From the NCBI RefSeq assembly GCF_009677585.1, contig NZ_WKYV01000055.1, forward strand, positions 1 through 6,077: a stretch of DNA of 6,077 nucleotides, written 5' to 3'. This stretch comes from Lactonifactor sp. BIOML-A5. GTDB taxonomy: Bacteria > Bacillota > Clostridia > Lachnospirales > Lachnospiraceae. The translations under genes were made by a program, and so were the position numbers. The notes beneath the pieces were generated by a model. That model did not search any database, was not told the DNA's origin, and saw nothing but the letters and a program-made list of their open reading frames with translations. This document shows, in pieces, positions 5,853 to 6,077 of the stretch; the stretch's first letter is position 1; each line of letters opens with the position of its first letter.

Positions 5853-5904
5853 GGACATAACTTTCCTTCAGCACTTTATAGGGTGCTGCCAGAATGCTAT
5901 GTCC
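5853..5904 (-). promoter_or_regulatory. Long imperfect leader hairpin, possible attenuator
   Basis: On the transcribed strand the base stem is GGACAUA with UAUGUCC (7 bp). The middle nine positions, GCAUUCUGG against AAGGAAAGU, pair except for one A-A and two adjacent G-A mismatches. The upper stem is CAGCAC with GUGCUG (6 bp) and the loop is CCUAUAAA. In total 19 of 22 positions pair, two of them as G-U. UUAUUU follows the base, like a weak terminator tail. The 3' arm contains the stop codon of the upstream 34-codon ORF, so translation would melt it. No known riboswitch class was recognised. Confidence 0.5.
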
Positions 5905-5972
5905 GGTATGATTTTTATATTTGCCGTTGCTCTACAATTTGTTCGGTCTTCGTCGCCGTCGGCGTCGTCCAT
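5868..5972 (-). CDS. Possible 34-residue acidic leader peptide upstream of the CNNM gene
   Basis: The ORF starts MDDADGDEDRTNC, six of the eight residues after Met being Asp or Glu, and ends FWQHPIKC. GAAAGGA (5981-5987) lies 8 bases before the ATG, and the predicted transcription start is about 34 bases upstream. Its stop lies in the 3' arm of the leader hairpin. Acidic N-terminal runs are known to destabilise translating ribosomes when Mg2+ is low, as exploited by the enterobacterial mgtL leader; a similar role here is inference from the neighbouring Mg2+ exporter-type gene. The GAC/GCC/GGC-rich 5' part differs in composition from the rest of the leader and may instead be a repeat that happens to be open. 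There is no homology evidence. Confidence 0.4.
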   Translation of the reverse strand: MDDADGDEDRTNCRATANIKIIPDIAFWQHPIKC

Positions 5973-6012
5973 TTTCAGTTTCCTTTCTGCAGTCTGCACT
6001 TAATTTAATTGA

Positions 6013-6041
6013 ATTATATGATATCAGACAAGGACTGTCAA
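6013..6041 (-). promoter_or_regulatory. Perfect consensus sigma-A promoter for the CNNM leader transcript
   Basis: Read leftward, TTGACA (6036-6041) is followed after exactly 17 bases by TATAAT (6013-6018). Transcription should start at an A near 6006, giving a 5' leader of about 236 bases before the CNNM ATG. The -35 box lies inside the inverted repeat ACTGT-N2-ACAGT (6034-6045), a possible repressor site. Confidence 0.85.
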
Positions 6042-6077
6042 CAGTATTTTCCATAAGGGACAGGGCAGGGGGGGGAT
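6042..6077. other. Intergenic edge with a run of eight G
   Basis: The last 36 bases hold no ORF start or hairpin that I can support. A run of eight G (6068-6075) follows AGGGACAGGGCA. On the + strand this could be a ribosome site for a gene starting off the right edge, but nothing confirms it. Confidence 0.2.

Noticed and set aside
5771..6006. Known metal riboswitch (M-box, NiCo or Mn2+) in the CNNM leader
   Set aside because: I could not find the conserved core sequences of these classes as I remember them; the hairpin is reported as an unknown structure instead. An Rfam scan would settle it.

Overview
The window looks like chromosomal DNA of an anaerobic Firmicute, most likely Clostridia and probably Lachnospiraceae. 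This rests on moderate GC, strong AGGAGG-type ribosome sites, AT-rich intergenic regions with sigma-A type promoters, and protein sequences that resemble clostridial families from memory. No search was possible, so genus is not called.

Layout, left to right. (1) A leftward LysR-type regulator keeps its helix-turn-helix and most of its effector domain. It then runs into a GC-rich hairpin repeat at the window edge, which replaces about the last third of the usual length, so it is probably broken. (2) An AT-rich divergent intergenic region carries evenly spaced TTCA/TGAA half-sites. (3) A rightward two-gene operon follows: a YczE/YitT-type membrane protein coupled by an ATGA overlap to a GNAT acetyltransferase. 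(4) Three leftward genes fill the rest. A CHAD-domain protein meets the GNAT gene tail to tail with no gap. Upstream of it lies cysK (cysteine synthase) with its own promoter and terminator. Upstream of that is a CNNM/CorC-family (hemolysin-like) membrane protein of the Mg2+ exporter type, whose terminator hairpin contains its own stop codon. (5) About 300 bases upstream of the CNNM gene hold no ordinary gene but a structured leader.

The most interesting region is that leader (about 5771-6041). A perfect consensus promoter (TTGACA, 17 bp, TATAAT) sits about 240 nt before the CNNM start. Between them are a 34-codon ORF with a good ribosome site and a very acidic start (MDDADGDED), an imperfect 22-position hairpin that overlaps the end and stop of that ORF and is followed by a U-rich stretch, and a second 14-codon ORF with an excellent ribosome site that overlaps the CNNM start codon. 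This has the architecture of translation-controlled attenuation. Because acidic N-terminal runs are known to destabilise ribosomes at low Mg2+ (as in the mgtL leader), a Mg2+-responsive leader peptide in front of a Mg2+ exporter-type gene is a plausible but untested hypothesis.

A second point of interest is the N-terminal part of the CHAD protein. It resembles the HD-type C-terminal domain of Ppx/GppA exopolyphosphatases with the metal-binding histidines lost, which would make the protein a two-part polyphosphate-associated protein without catalysis.
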